The notes: a model not told the origin generated them from the sequence alone. DNA of 64,000 nt from Prorocentrum cordatum (GCA_963575745.1 CAUYUJ010001438.1:1-64000); one strand, 5' to 3'; shown: positions 52,072 through 63,132, numbered from the stretch's first letter. Made by a program: numbers and translations.

Positions 52072-52196
52072 GAGCCCCAGCTTTGGTCGACCGTAAAACC
52101 TGCAAGGGAGCGGGTGCACGGAAGTCCCTCAAGCACCTCGCGGAGGTACTGGGGCAGCCCTGGGAAAAGGGGGGGCCAGGGCCGAAGTGGCTTGAG

Positions 52197-52256
52197 GGAG
52201 GAGGAGGAGGAGGAGGAGGAGGAGGAGGAGGAGGAGGAGGAGGAGGAGGCGGCCGA
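52197..52256. repeat. (GGA)n tract at the 5' end of LINE-1
   Basis: About 18 uninterrupted GGA units. Same strand orientation as the array at the other end of the element. Confidence 0.95.
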
Positions 52257-52834
52257 GTAGCAGGAACGGGGGAGGATGGAGGAGCAGGAGGAGAGGGAGG
52301 AGGGGGAGGAGGGAAGCGGTCGGGCTGCGGTTGCGATCGGAGGTGCGCGGTGCGAACGCGGCTCCGTTAGCTGCGCCCGCAGCGAGGGGGCATCCTCATG
52401 GTAGCCGAGGTGGCTTCGCGCCATCAGCAACGTCAAGGCGCCCGCCCGCTCCTAGCTGCTGCCAGGCTCCCTTGCCTGGCGCGCTCGCACATGTGGCCAC
52501 CATTCCCCCCACTTGTTCGTCTTCCTGTTCGTGATATAGGTATGTTATCCGTATGGTTATTAATATGATTGGTTGTATTGTTATTGCTGTTGTTGCTGCT
52601 GTTGCTGCTGTTGTTGCTGTTGATCGTATTAGTAGTAATAGTGTTATTGTTATGGTTGGTAGTTTGCTTTGTATCAGTATGAATATCATTCCTGTTTTTA
52701 TGAGCATCATCCTTCTGAGCATCAGTGTCATCATTGTTACTAATAGTATTATCATGAGATTCCTGCTTTTCCTTTCGGAGACCAGGGTCACGACGAGAGG
52801 CTTTGGCACGTTGTTGGCCCCTTGGAACCCTTGC
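52257..52834. other. Spacer with AT-rich (TTG/CTG) microsatellite, no gene
   Basis: 52541-52760 is unusually AT-rich, with TTGTTGCTGCTG and TATTAGTAGTAATAG runs. A hydrophobic + frame across it is compositional. Confidence 0.5.
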
Positions 52835-52940
52835 TGGGCCCCGGGACCGTCGAAGAACATCTCGGGATGAGACACCGGCCTCGGGGAGGGGGCCCAAACC
52901 TTTTGGGGTTTACAGAGTCACGACGCCGGAGATCTGGGAC
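52835..52940 (+). repeat. Family K dispersed repeat
   Basis: GGGCCCCGGGACCGTCGAAG, AACATCTCGGGATGAGACAC, CGGCCTCGGGGAGGGGGCCC, then AGAGTCACGACGCCGGAGAT. Confidence 0.65.
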
Positions 52941-52984
52941 TCCCGAGTCGGACGAGAGGGGGGGGGGGAGGGTTTCTCCGAAGG

Positions 52985-53265
52985 GCTTAGGCGACCCGTC
53001 CTCCTCTTTCCTCCTCCTCCTCCTCCTCCTCCTTCTCCTCCACCTCCCTCTCCCCCTCCTCCTCCTCCTCCTCCTCCCTCTCCTCCTCCTCCTCCTCCTC
53101 CTCCTCCTCCTCCGCCTCCCTCCTCTCCTCCTCCTCCTCCTCCTCCTCCTCCCTCCTCCTCCTCCTCCTCCTCCTCCTCCTCCTCCTCTCCTCCTCCTCC
53201 CTCCTCCCTCCTCCTCCTCCTCCTCCTCCTCCTCCTCCTCCTCCTCCTCCTATTCCTCCTCGGGT
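52985..53265. repeat. (TCC)n array
   Basis: About 260 bp of TCCTCCTCC, pyrimidines on +, the opposite strand polarity to the GGA arrays around LINE-1. Confidence 0.95.
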
Positions 53266-53770
53266 CGCCTACGGCCCCAGGGGGAACCGTGCAGGGGGGG
53301 GGATGGTCGGGCGGGCCAGGAGCAGAGGGTTCTGGAGAGCGCTCTGAGCCGAATTCCCAGACGCAATCCGATGTTGTCTCGGTCCTTCGTCTTTCGGCCA
53401 CGCGCAGAGGGTGGCAGGGGGAGGGGGGAGGCCCTCGTAGGAGCACCCCTGCTTCTCAGACGGCGCGGGCCTCGTCAATGGATGTAGGGCCAGTGGCTTC
53501 TAAGAAGCGGCCGCCTTCTGAGAAGCCTTCCCATCTCCCCCTACTTCCTTGTGCGCGCCGCCAATGCTTCGATTGGGAAAGAGGTGATCACGACATCTGT
53601 TGCGTGCAGCCCGTTTCGGCACAGCTGGCGGGCGCATTCCTCGACACTTGGGCGCCTGCTGGCGCCAGAAGGCGATCAGCTGCGTGAGCTGATTCACTGA
53701 TCCCCCTCACACCCCTTCGCTATCCTCTCCTATCGCCCAGCCCGGCACTCCCTCGACTTTCGTCCCCTCC
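53266..53770. other. Spacer between TCC array and LINE-2, no gene
   Basis: No family or coding-like frame recognised. Confidence 0.4.
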
Positions 53771-53797
53771 TCCCTCTCCTCCTCCTCTCCTTCTTCG
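53771..53797. repeat. Short TCC-rich tract at the 3' end of LINE-2
   Basis: TCCCTCTCCTCCTCCTCTCC on +. It adjoins the presumed LINE-2 3' UTR. Confidence 0.75.
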
Positions 53798-53904
53798 GGA
53801 ATCCACCGCGAGCTCCTCGAGTCAGGCGCGGCGAGCGAAGCGAAACGAAGCAATTGGATTCGAACGAATCGGACCAGTCACCCCGACTCGTCAGGCCAGG
53901 CTTT

Positions 53905-54980
53905 CTAGCCTGGAAGCAAACGGCCCGCGGCCAAGGACCTGATCACACGAGCCCCCCACCCTCCCCGAGTCATGGGCTCGCAGGCCTTGGCCAGCTTCTG
54001 AACTTTAGCGGGGCCCATTCCCCCTCGAGAACGGACCCCGCAACTTCCACAAACTTCACACCAAAACACACCCCTCGTGACGTTAAGACGGTGAGACGTG
54101 TGCAGGGACTCAGGCCTACCCGAACAAGCCCCCCCCAGCCACTCCAGCTCCCGCACTCGCTCGGCCCCCGTCCCGCACTCCAAGCAACGCCAACCTTGAC
54201 GGTCGCGGAACAGGGCATGGGCGGTCGTGCGGCGAGTTTCCTCCTCCGCCGCCACCGCCTCTCTCCTCCGCTCCTTCTGCTGTGCTATCCGTGCAGCACG
54301 AGGCGAAGGACCGTAGAGCTCGCGCGCCTGCACGGCGATGGAATGGACCACCGCCAACAAGTGAACCTGAAAGGCGAGGCGGTCGGCCTCGAGGAGGCGT
54401 CCAACTGCCTCCGAGTGAACTTGACACTGACGGGCGCTCTCTTCTGCTCCTGCGTCCGCCGCTCCATTTGCAAACCAAAGAGTTTCACCTACAACCTCGG
54501 GCCTGGAGTGAGAGTTGACTTTGGTCATCCTGACAGTCCGACCTGCAGCCGCACGCCAGAACTCTTTCCAAGCCGAGCGATTCACGTTGTGCCGATAGCC
54601 TGGGCCCTTCCAAAAGGCCTTGACCACGCACGCACTGTCCACGGCCAGGTCAACATCGCCCTCAGTATTCTTGAGAACCTCAAGGGCCCCCCTTCAACTC
54701 GGCACAAGGGACGGTCTGCTTGAAACCTGTGAGGGGTCCCCTTCCCCACGCCACACGTCTGAAATCTCTGATCACACTGAAACCCCATGCACAGCGGCGC
54801 AGGCGAGGCTCAGCAGAGTAGGTGCCTTCCGTCCCGTCCGACCCCGCTACGTCCCCCGCCTCAAGCTCCAAAGGGCCTTCCTGCAGGGACGCTGAGACAA
54901 CTGGTTCGGCCTCGGTCACCGCATCAGCGATCACCTGGGTCCAGGGAGACGGGGGGGAGACCTCTGGGCCAGAAAATCGG
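53905..54980 (-). pseudogene. LINE-2 RNase H and C-terminal Cys finger (frameshifted)
   Basis: The first part, in the frame running to 54680, has GSDGTEGTYSAEPRLRRCAW (RNase H first Asp region) and PCAELKG (Glu). At a six-G run near 54690 the frame shifts and continues as ALEVLKNTEGDVDLAVDSACVV (second Asp), then KVNSH ... FANGAADAGAEESA (His and last Asp). The end carries HTSHRLNVTRGVFWCEVCGS, the terminal finger, and stops at TAG 53905-53907. All expected catalytic positions can be pointed to, but they lie in two frames. Confidence 0.75.
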
Positions 54981-55800
54981 GGCCGACACCACCCCCTCAC
55001 GAGCCGCCTCCAGAAGCTCAGGATGGGCCCCAGGGATGTCGGCATTCTTGGGGCATTCCCACATTTGGTGAAACAGCGTTTCCTCCAGGGCGCCACAGCG
55101 AGGGCAGGCAGGGGACCTGAGGGCAGGGCCAGCAATGGGCAATGGGCGGGCCAGGGTGCCCAAGTCCCCAGTCTTCAGGCCCCCCACAAGGCTGACAACA
55201 CAGCTCATCCGCTTGGGCGGCGAGGTCACACATGTGGTGGAAATCATCCGCACAGGGGGAGCTCCCAGCAACAGCAGCAGGAGGAGGAGGATGGTCGGCC
55301 ACTGCCATGATGGCCTCGCCCGCTGCCTGGAGGAGGGAGGCCGAGTCCTGGTCCTGGGCCCCTGGATCCCCCTGCTTTGCGGCCTCCACTCCCCCCTCCT
55401 GCCTTCCTGCCCAAACCTCCCGGAGTTGGGCCACAAGGCCCCCGTGAAAACTATCTGGAGCACAGCAACTTTATCATACCCCTGGCGGCTCTTGAGCTTA
55501 CTGAGGTGCTTGAGCGCAACAGTCATATCCACCCCCAACTCCGCCCGCCCCCCCCCCCCCCACCACCACCACCACCACCACCATGATAGTGCTGGCTGTC
55601 CATCAGCCAAGGCTTGGCCTCGACTGCACATCCATGGGCCAGCTCTAAGAGACGGTCGGCTTCCCCTTCCAACAGATCAAAGGCCTCTCTGCCCACGGGG
55701 TCAATCCAGAGCCAAGGTTCGGGAGCTTCCCAGCCGAGGTCCAGCAGGTTGGCGACGACGGCCCCCATGGGGCCCTTGATCCTTCCCCATCTGGACTTGG
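54924..55800 (-). pseudogene. LINE-2 RT C-terminal region and CCHC knuckle
   Basis: Just 3' of the array the frame reads KGPMGAVVANLLDLGWEAPE, PWLWIDPVGREAFDL, a GP...L..LGW....P..W.D motif seen after the RT in dinoflagellate LINEs. It is interrupted by a GGT/CCA microsatellite with a C/G run (55548-55583) that encodes only His/Gly. Further on, CPRCGALEETLFHQMWECP (55110-55054) is the CCHC knuckle preceding RNase H. Reading requires at least one frame change, so this is not an intact gene. Confidence 0.65.
55548..55583. repeat. C-run plus (CCA)n microsatellite within LINE-2
   Basis: CCCCCCCCCCCC then CCACCACCACCA interrupting the RT-RNase H connection. Confidence 0.9.
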
Positions 55801-55805
55801 CCTGG

Positions 55806-58800
55806 CTCAATTCACGCCGCGACCTTTTCCATGCGAGGCTCAGCGGAGCACGGGCGTCAGCAACGATCGCAGGTAGCATGTCCACCCACGTCTGAAAAAT
55901 CTGCATTCTGCCCAAAAAAACTAGCGGGTCCTGCTTGGACGGCAGAGCAAGACGGATGGCAACCGTGGCGCAGCTCCCCTCTCGTCGAATCCCCGTGAGC
56001 CCAGACACTTGGGAACGGAGCTTGTGGAGGGTTGTTGGTGCCAGGCCCATCCCTTCAAAGCCCCGCGTGTCCTGTGGGGGAACACATGTTTTGCCTAACT
56101 TTGCAGTCTGCGGGTTAGCTTTAGCGACTTGTGCAATCATGCTACTTCTACCTCTAGCAGCCGAGAGTCTCTTCTTCATAGTACGGACCGAACGACGACA
56201 CGACGACCCATCAACCCCCAGATCGTTGACTTGCTGCTGCGAGGTCTCGAGCTTAATTCCTTTGACCTCGAGGGCCTCTGCAACTTTCTCTCGGCTCAAT
56301 TCACGCCGCAACCTTTTCCATGCGAGGCTCAGCGGAGCACGGGCGTCAGCAACGATCGCAGGTAGCATGTCCACCCACGTCTGAAAAATCAGCATTCTGC
56401 CCAAAAAAAAAACGAGCGGGTCCTGCTTGGACGGCAGAGCAAGACGGATGGCAACCGTGGCGCAGCTCCCCTCTCGTCGAATCCCCGTGAGCCCAGACAC
56501 TTGGGAACGGAGCTTGTGGAGGGTTGTTGGTGCCAGGCCCATCCCTTCAAAGCCCCGCGTGTCCTGTGGGAGAACACATGTTTTGCCTAACTTTGCAGTC
56601 TGCGGGTTAGCTTTAGCGACTTGTGCAATCATGCTACTTCTACCTCTAGCAGCCGAGAGTCTTTTCTTCATAGTACGGACCGAACGACGACACGACGACC
56701 CATCAACCCCCAGATCGCTGACTTGCTGCTGCGAGGTCTCGAGCTTAATTCCTTTGACCTCGAGGGCCTCTGCAACTTTCTCTCGGCTCAATTCACGCCG
56801 CAACCTTTTCCATGCGAGGCTCAGCGGAGCACGGGCGTCAGCAACGATCGCAGGTAGCATGTCCACACACGTCTGAAAAATCTGCATTCTGCCTAAAAAA
56901 ACTAGCGGGTCCTGCTTGGACGGCAGAGCAAGACGGATGGCAACCGTGGCGCAGCTCCCCTCTCGTCGAATCCCCGTGAGCCCAGACACTTGGGAACGGA
57001 GCTTGTGGAGGGTTGTTGGTGCCAGGCCCATCCCTTCAAAGCCCCGCGTGTCCTGTGTGAGAACACATGTTTTGCCTAACTTTGCAGTCTGCGGGTTAGC
57101 TTTAGCGACTTGTGCAATCATGCTACTTCTACCTCTAGCAGCCGAGAGTCTCTTCTTCATAGTACGGACCGAACGACGACACGACGACCCATCAACCCCC
57201 AGATCGTTGACTTGCTGCTGCGAGGTCTCGAGCTTAAGTCCTTTGACCTCGAGGGCCTCTGCAACTTTCTCTCGGCTCAATTCACGCCGCAACCTTTTCC
57301 ATGCGAGGCTCAGCGGAGCACGGGCGTCAGCAACGATCGCAGGTAGCATGTCCACCCACGTCTGACAAATCTGCATTCTGCCCAAAAAAAAACTAGCGGG
57401 TCCTGCTTGGACGGCAGAGCAAGACGGATGGCAACCGTGGCGCAGCTCCCCTCTCGTCGAATCCCCGTGAGCCCAGACACTTGGGAACGGAGCTTGTGGA
57501 GGGTTGTTGGTGCCAGGCCCATCCCTTCAAAGCCCCGCGTGTCCTGTGGGAGAACACATGTGTTGCCTAACTTTGCAGTCTGCGGGTTAGCTTTAGCGAC
57601 TTGTGCAATCATGCTACTTCTACCTCTAGCAGCCGAGAGTCTCTTCTTCATAGTACGGACCGAACGACGACACGACGACCCATCAACCCCCAGATCGTTG
57701 ACTTGCTGCTGCGAGGTCTCGAGCTTAATTCCTTTGACCTCGAGGGCCTCTGCAACTTTCTCTCGGCTCAATTCACGCCGCAACCTTTTCCATGCGAGGC
57801 TCAGCGGAGCACGGGCGTCAGCAACGATCGCAGGTAGCATGTCCACCCACGTCTGAAAAATCTGCGTTCTGCCCAAAAAAAAACTAGCGGGTCCTGCTTG
57901 GACGGCAGAGCAAGACGGATGGCAACCGTGGCGCAGCTCCCCTCTCGTCGAATCCCCGTGAACCCAGACACTTGGGAACGGAGCTTGTGGAGGGTTGTTG
58001 GTGCCAGGCCCATCCCTTCAAAGCCCCGCGTGTCCTGTGGGAGAACACATGTTTTGCCTAACTTTGCAGTCTGCGGGTTAGCTTTAGCGACTTGTGCAAT
58101 CATGCTACTTCTACCTCTAGCAGCCGAGAGTCTCTTCTTCATAGTACGGACCGAACGACGACACGACGACCCATCAACCCCCAGATCGTTGACTTGCTGC
58201 TGCGAGGTCTCGAGCTTAATTCCTTTGACCTCGAGGGCCTCTGCAACTTTCCCTCGGCTCAATTCACGCCGTAACCTTTTCCATGCGAGGCTCAGCGGGG
58301 CACGGGCGTCAGCAACGATCGCAGGTAGCATGTCCACCCACGTCTGAAAAATCTGCATTCTGCCCCCAAAAAAACTAGCGGGTCCTGCTTGGACGGCAGA
58401 GCAAGACGGATGGCAACCGTGGCGCAGCTCCCCTCTCGTCGAATCCCCGTGAGCCCAGACACTTGGGAACGGAGCTTGTGGAGGGTTGTTGGTGCCGGGC
58501 CCATTCCTTCAAAGCCCCGCGTGTCCTGTGTGAGAACACATGTTTTGCCTAACTTTGCAGTCTGCGGGTTAGCTTTAGCGACTTGTGCAATCATGCTACT
58601 TCTACCTCTAGCAGCCGAGAGTCTCTTCTTCATAGTACGGACCGAACGACGACACGACGACCCATCAACCCCCAGATCGTTGACTTGCTGCTGCGAGGTC
58701 TCGAGCTTAATTCCTTTGACCTCGTTCTGCAAGCTTTTCTCCTCGAGCTCTGCAATTTCAATTCACGCCGCAACCTTTTCCATGCGAGGCTCAGCGGAGC

Positions 58801-59245
58801 ACGGGCGTCAGCAACGATCGCAGGTAGCATGTCCACCCACGTCTGAAAAATCTGCGTTCTGCCCAAAAAAAAAACTAGCGGGTCCTGCTTGGACGGCAGA
58901 GCAAGACGGATGGCAACCGTGGCGCAGCTCCCCTCTCGTCGAATCCCCGTGAGCCCAGACACTTGGGAACGGAGCTTGTGGAGGGTTGTTGGTGCCAGGC
59001 CCATCCCTTCAAAGCCCCGCGTGTCCTGTGGGAGAACACATGTTTTGCCTAACTTTGCAGTCTGCGGGTTAGCTTTAGCGACTTGTGCAATCATGCTACT
59101 TCTACCTCTAGCAGCCGAGAGTCTCTTCTTCATAGTACGGACCGAACGACGACACGACGACCCATCAACCCCCAGATCGTTGACTTGCTGCTGCGAGGTC
59201 TCGAGCTAAATTCCTTTGACCTCGAGGGCGTCTGCAACTTTCTCT
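55806..59245 (-). repeat. Seven ~490-bp tandem copies of an RT-downstream module
   Basis: Unit joints (CTCGGCTCAATTCACGCC on +) recur near 55806, 56296, 56785, 57276, 57767, 58257 and 58757, giving periods of 490, 489, 491, 491, 490 and 500 bp. Each unit encodes the segment after RT motif D: EVKGIKLETSQQQ, VNDLGVDGSSCRRSVRTMKK, TRGFEGMGLAPTTLHKLRS, GLTGIRREGSCATVAIRLAL, ARAPLSLAWKRLRRELSREK. This is comparable to the SYLGID-to-thumb region of LINE-1. Copies differ at few sites, chiefly in a T-run (7-10 T on the - strand) before GGGCAGAATGCAG, so the frame is kept between some units and lost at others. An uninterrupted frame of 620 codons (57385-55523) spans nearly four units. Confidence 0.9.
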
Positions 59246-60586
59246 CCGAGCTCTGGCGGATTAGCTACGATGGTGCGTTTACCTGAAACAACTAGGCCAC
59301 TGGCGGTACGTTTCGCGACGAGCGCAGAGGCCACTTGCACAGATCGCTCATGGACAAGCCGGCTGTGCCCGAACACATATCGTCGACCCAGTGCATATCG
59401 TGTAGGATCTCCCACAGTGAAACTCGAGAAATATCAATTGATTGGTTGCAGCCTGCGAGCAGCCCGTTAAAGGGAACGATGAGTTCGTTCAGGCCCCCTT
59501 CGGCTCGCAGCCGCCGAGGACTAAAGTGAATCTGCATGGCCAAAAAGAGAGGGCCCATGGGGTACTCAGCGATTTTGGCAAGCCTGAAGATTTCTCCACA
59601 TGCAGGTGGTCGTACAACTTTTCCAGGTCATCGAGAATCTCAAGCAAAGAAAAACCCTGGACGCTGGCCACTTCCAAACGGAGTTGCCGCAAGAGGGCAG
59701 CCCTAAGGGGGGAAATCCCTCGCACCGCCCGGTCCCAAAACTCGACCCCCTCCTCGGCCCACTTGGCGACTTGGCCTCTGCGCAAAACCGACCAGGTCCT
59801 ATGCAGAGCCTGGGTTAATGTGATCGGGCGGTCAGCTGTTTCCGACTTATAGTTTAGCTGGACTACGTTCTCTTCTAATTGCACAGGCCATTCTAAATAT
59901 TGCTCTACACCCTGCAAGACTTGCAGCAGCTGCTGCTGACCTTCTCCTGTGACCTGGGACCACCACCTGGGGTTCTGACAGTCGAGGCCCATGCCTACCG
60001 TGTGCCTAAAGGCGTTGAGCCCCTTCCCGAGCTTTTCACGGGTGATGGGGAGCGGCCTCAGCAAAATCTGCCTGCGCAAGCTGCCTGAATTCGGGCCACC
60101 AGGGCTCCTCTTGAGGTCTCCCTCTAGGGCGTCCCTCGGGGTCCTTCGGGCACCAGAACCTGGTCCAATACTCAGCTTTCGCCTCAACAATCTTAAGCGG
60201 GTGTCTGATACTCCTACGGCAATTGTCATACTCTTGGGCCAGCCTGGGATCCTCTTTGCCCCACGATTTGGTCCATCTATGCAGGGCTCCAGCCCCAACT
60301 CGCAAACTCGAAATGACCCATCCTTAAAACCTTTGGAATGGCCTCGGCTTTGCTTACGCCCAATCCCCCCCACCGCCCTACCCAGCTCCACCCCAATTCC
60401 CTCAAGAGCGGCAGCGGTAGCAGCAGGCGGCGAGGCAAGTGCAAACATTTGCTTGAGCACAGCTTGGCTGCGCTCATCCTGCAGGGTGCTCTCGACGTCC
60501 TGGCAACGGCGAGCTTGCTTGAGCATGCTCTTCCAGGCTCGGTCCACCAGGAAGGCCTTCTTCTGCTTGCCCAAGACTCCCTGCAC
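59206..60586 (-). pseudogene. LINE-2 reverse transcriptase core (frameshifted)
   Basis: Motifs in order: NAFRHTVGMGLDCQNPRWW (palm entry), ITLTQALHRTWSVLRRGQVA, motif A region SLLEILDDLEKLYDH (59489-60586 frame). Another frame then carries RRLRAEGGLNELIVPF, NGLLAGCNQSIDIS (motif B) and HWVDDMCSG (motif C). A third frame carries LVHERSVQVASALVAKRTAS, GLVVSGKRTIVANPPELG, leading into the tandem array. A segment at 60036-60305 (ALHRWTKSWGKEDPRLAQEY) is in yet another frame. In the array copy next to the RT, an A-to-T change creates a TAG at 59206-59208 where the others have Lys. Confidence 0.75.
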
Positions 60587-61640
60587 CTTTTTTGAAGCGA
60601 GCCTCTAGAGCCATCCACCCCGCGAGGCCCTCGGAGCCCTGCATCCATCCTTGCGGCTTTGGCTCCACAATGTTCACTATCTTCGTCTCGGTGAGGAGGC
60701 CACGACGGGCGGCTGCCTTCTGGTAGTCTATCGTGATCTCCCTCTGAGCCAGCAGGTGCTCAGCCGCCATCGCGAACTCCATGTGCGCCGCCGAGACCTC
60801 TAGCTTGTCCCTGGGCAGGTGGTGGTACTTGTCATCCTCCAGGGCCTCGCGCTTCATCTGCTGGACCGCCTCTACGTGCTCATCCCACGTTCTGTCAGGA
60901 CCCCGCATGCCCACCGTGATGCTGACGGGCGCGAGCGGGATTCTGTATTGGTACCTGAACGTTTGCTTGCCGAGCTTCGCATTCACGCCGAAGTGTGGGG
61001 CCGCCCGGGGCCCGCCCAGGTCCCATTCCAGCAGGAGTGCCCCCTGCAGGTCCTCAGATGTCACCATGTAGTCTATGTGCCGCCCACCTGTAGGGTGACC
61101 ACCTGGGGTATCGCAGGTAGGTGTCCCAGCCAGCGGGGCCGATCTCATCCAGCGTCATTTGCCAATCTCCCATAAGAACGAGTGGCCTGTCCGTCGCGGT
61201 GACCAGGCTAGCTATCTCATCCATCATCACCAGGTCGCATTCTGCGAGGCCCACGTCCACGACGAAGTACGCTGCCACGAACAGGATCTCGATGCCCCCC
61301 TCGAAGCGCACAACCTGGCCTGTTCCCTGTTTCTTTCCCCCCACATGTTCGGGCCGCTGGTGGAGTCTGTTGTGGCTGTCCGTGATCGGCCAGCTCTGCA
61401 TTCCAACTCGCGCTTGGAGCAACACTCCACCGTGCCCCTGCTTACCGCCATTGATCGTCGGGGTTGCTGGGACGGAGGCCCCTCCCCAGCCATACTTCTT
61501 GAGCTTCTTCGCGGCCTGGGTTGAACGACCCCCAGACGAATGGTGCTCCACGAAGCCGAACATTTTGAGGTCCCTCTTGCTGGCAACCTGTCCTCTTCAA
61601 CCTCTTCGATGACATCCCATCCTTTTAGGCCAAGACTGGT
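60474..61640 (-). pseudogene. LINE-2 APE endonuclease region (frameshifted)
   Basis: 61563-61054 shows NGGKQGHGGVLLQARVG, EILFVAAYFVVDVGLAECDL and the catalytic-type PLVLMGDWQMTLDEIGPAGW. After a frameshift near 61100 the next frame gives GGRHIDYMVTSEDLQGALLL (Asp of IDY) and GPRAAPHFGV (catalytic His). Helical linker sequence follows (HVEAVQQMKREALEDDKYHH). The frame is lost again at an A6 run near 60594. Start-side remnants (NI ... GLKGWDVIEEVEED) lie at about 61640-61600. Confidence 0.7.
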
Positions 61641-61715
61641 TTTATGTTGGCGAAGCTGAACTCGAACCGATCCGACTTCGCCTTGCCCCGCGGGGACACC
61701 TCCTCCCCCTGCCCT

Positions 61716-62953
61716 TCACCTCCTGCTCTCGCCCGAGTGGCCCCCGGCTGCTCGTGCTCGCGAGACGGGGCACCGCAGGGGAGATGACCCACCCCGTGTC
61801 CCCTGGCGGCCTCGCCTCACCCGTTTCAGCGCCTCTCCGAAGGGCTGGGTGGAACCAGAGGGGCCGCCTGGGGAAGCCAGCAGCCGCCCGGCGCCTCGCA
61901 CGCCTCCAGCACCTCGATCGGGTCCGGCATGACCTGTGCCCTGCGACCCTCGCTTCTGGCGCTTGAGCTTGAGGCCTGCCAAGCCGTCCATGAGGGTTCG
62001 CTTCTCTTCTGCCAAGGCTTCCCAGAGCTCCATGCCTTCGTGCAGGTCTGGTACGGGCACATCTCCCCCAACGCGCTCCCCATGATTTGAAGCAGCAGGA
62101 GGAGGCTCAGCTGCAGGGCCAGGTGGGGATACGCCGCTGGCCTTGAGAATTTCTGACTCGAGCATGGCCTTGACCTCGGGCTGCTTCTCAAGCTCAGACT
62201 TGTCCAACTTTCCAACGTTCCAGGTAGACGTCCTGACTGGCATCGTCTTGACCAACTCTTTGCGGGCCTCTTCGACCTTTGCCTTGAGCTCGTCCACCTG
62301 GGCTTGCATGGTCTTCTCCACTTCCTTAGCCTCTTCGATGGCTTTGCGATGTGCTTCCAATTTCTGCACCAGCGCCCCCTGCTTGGCCTCAAGCTCTGCC
62401 AACTTGTGACCTGCGATGGTGTGCTGGGTGAGCGCCGGTTTGGAGCCCTGGAGCTCCTTATGCGCTGCCGCCTGCTTCTGCCGCAGGCGCTCGATCTCAC
62501 CCTTGTCCGCGTCTGGGTCCAGCTCTTTCGCCATCCTGCCGAGCATCGCGATCCTCTCGCGCAACTTGTCGGGCTGGCTCTGGCTGGGCCCTCCTTTATC
62601 CTGGCTGGCCCCTCCGCCCGTGACCCCCAGCGCTGGCGGCCCTCCACACTTGGCTGAGCCTTGAGCAAGAGTTGGACAGAATTGGCAAGCTTCGCAATCG
62701 ACTGGTTCGTACTCTCGAGCTGCTCAGCCCAGACACCCCCAGGCTGGGGGTGTTGTCCAGGCTTGGGCCCTCGTTCATTCTGACACTTCTTTGCATACAG
62801 ACGGGCACGATCGATGATAGAGCGTGGCGCACTCGCCCCGCACGCACAACGGATTCTGCTCGACTACTTGCTGCTCCTCCCACAGGCGCAGCCCCACACG
62901 GGCTTCTTCAGCCCCGGCAAGACTGCTGGCTCCTCTCCACCATTCTGTGTCAT
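61716..62953 (-). pseudogene. LINE-2 ORF1 (Cys finger + long coiled coil), broken
   Basis: The ATG at 62953 opens MTQNGGEEPAVLPGLKKPVW, then GCACG ... RCACGAS, a CxC...CxC finger interrupted by TAG at 62866-62864. A frameshift near 62590 follows. The next frame is a textbook coiled coil (LRERIAMLGRMAKELDPDAD, AELEAKQGALVQKLEAHRKA, EEAKEVEKTMQAQVDELKAK) ending in a Pro/Gly-rich tail at 61716. This matches the ORF1-type N-terminal part of dinoflagellate LINEs, probably RNA binding and multimerising. Confidence 0.7.
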
Positions 62954-63132
62954 CTGCAGTCCCGTGGACTAACTGAAAGCTTCCCTCGGAGCGCCGAGGG
63001 GACGAATACTGTGCTCCGCCAGGAGCTCACCCAGCGCTTGGCTGAGGCAGCCAGGCCTCTGGAAGGGGCTGTCCTTCCACCTCAGCCTCGAGCCTCTGGA
63101 GTCGGGACCCACGGGAGGTAAGCTCCGTGAGA

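Larger units (their letters stand above)
45291..52196 (-). mobile_element. LINE-1: APE-type non-LTR retrotransposon with RNase H
   Basis: On the - strand, one continuous reading frame runs from about 52119 to 45325 with the domain order Cys finger/coiled-coil ORF1, APE endonuclease, reverse transcriptase, CCHC finger, RNase H, terminal Cys finger. The frame never shifts. It is cut only by TGA at 50848-50850, TGA at 48796-48798 and TAA at 46159-46161 (distances 2052, 2637 and 834 bp to the final stop, all multiples of 3). The 3' UTR is about 35 nt and contains a small hairpin (ATCGC-TAC-GCGAT). GGA/TCC microsatellite abuts both ends. Ends are inferred from those junctions; no target-site duplication can be read in the repeats. 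Confidence 0.85.

Noticed and set aside
52184-52192. CTCAAG at the 5' edge of LINE-1 as a truncated spliced-leader relic
   Set aside because: Six matching bases next to a microsatellite are not evidence.
52553-52870. Hydrophobic 105-codon + frame resembling a membrane protein
   Set aside because: Explained by the AT-rich TTG/ATT microsatellite-like composition; no signal or conserved motif.
55935-59209. Repeated + strand frames of 149 codons, one per array unit
   Set aside because: Antisense shadows of the RT-derived module; the - strand carries the recognisable LINE sequence that joins the RT on both sides.
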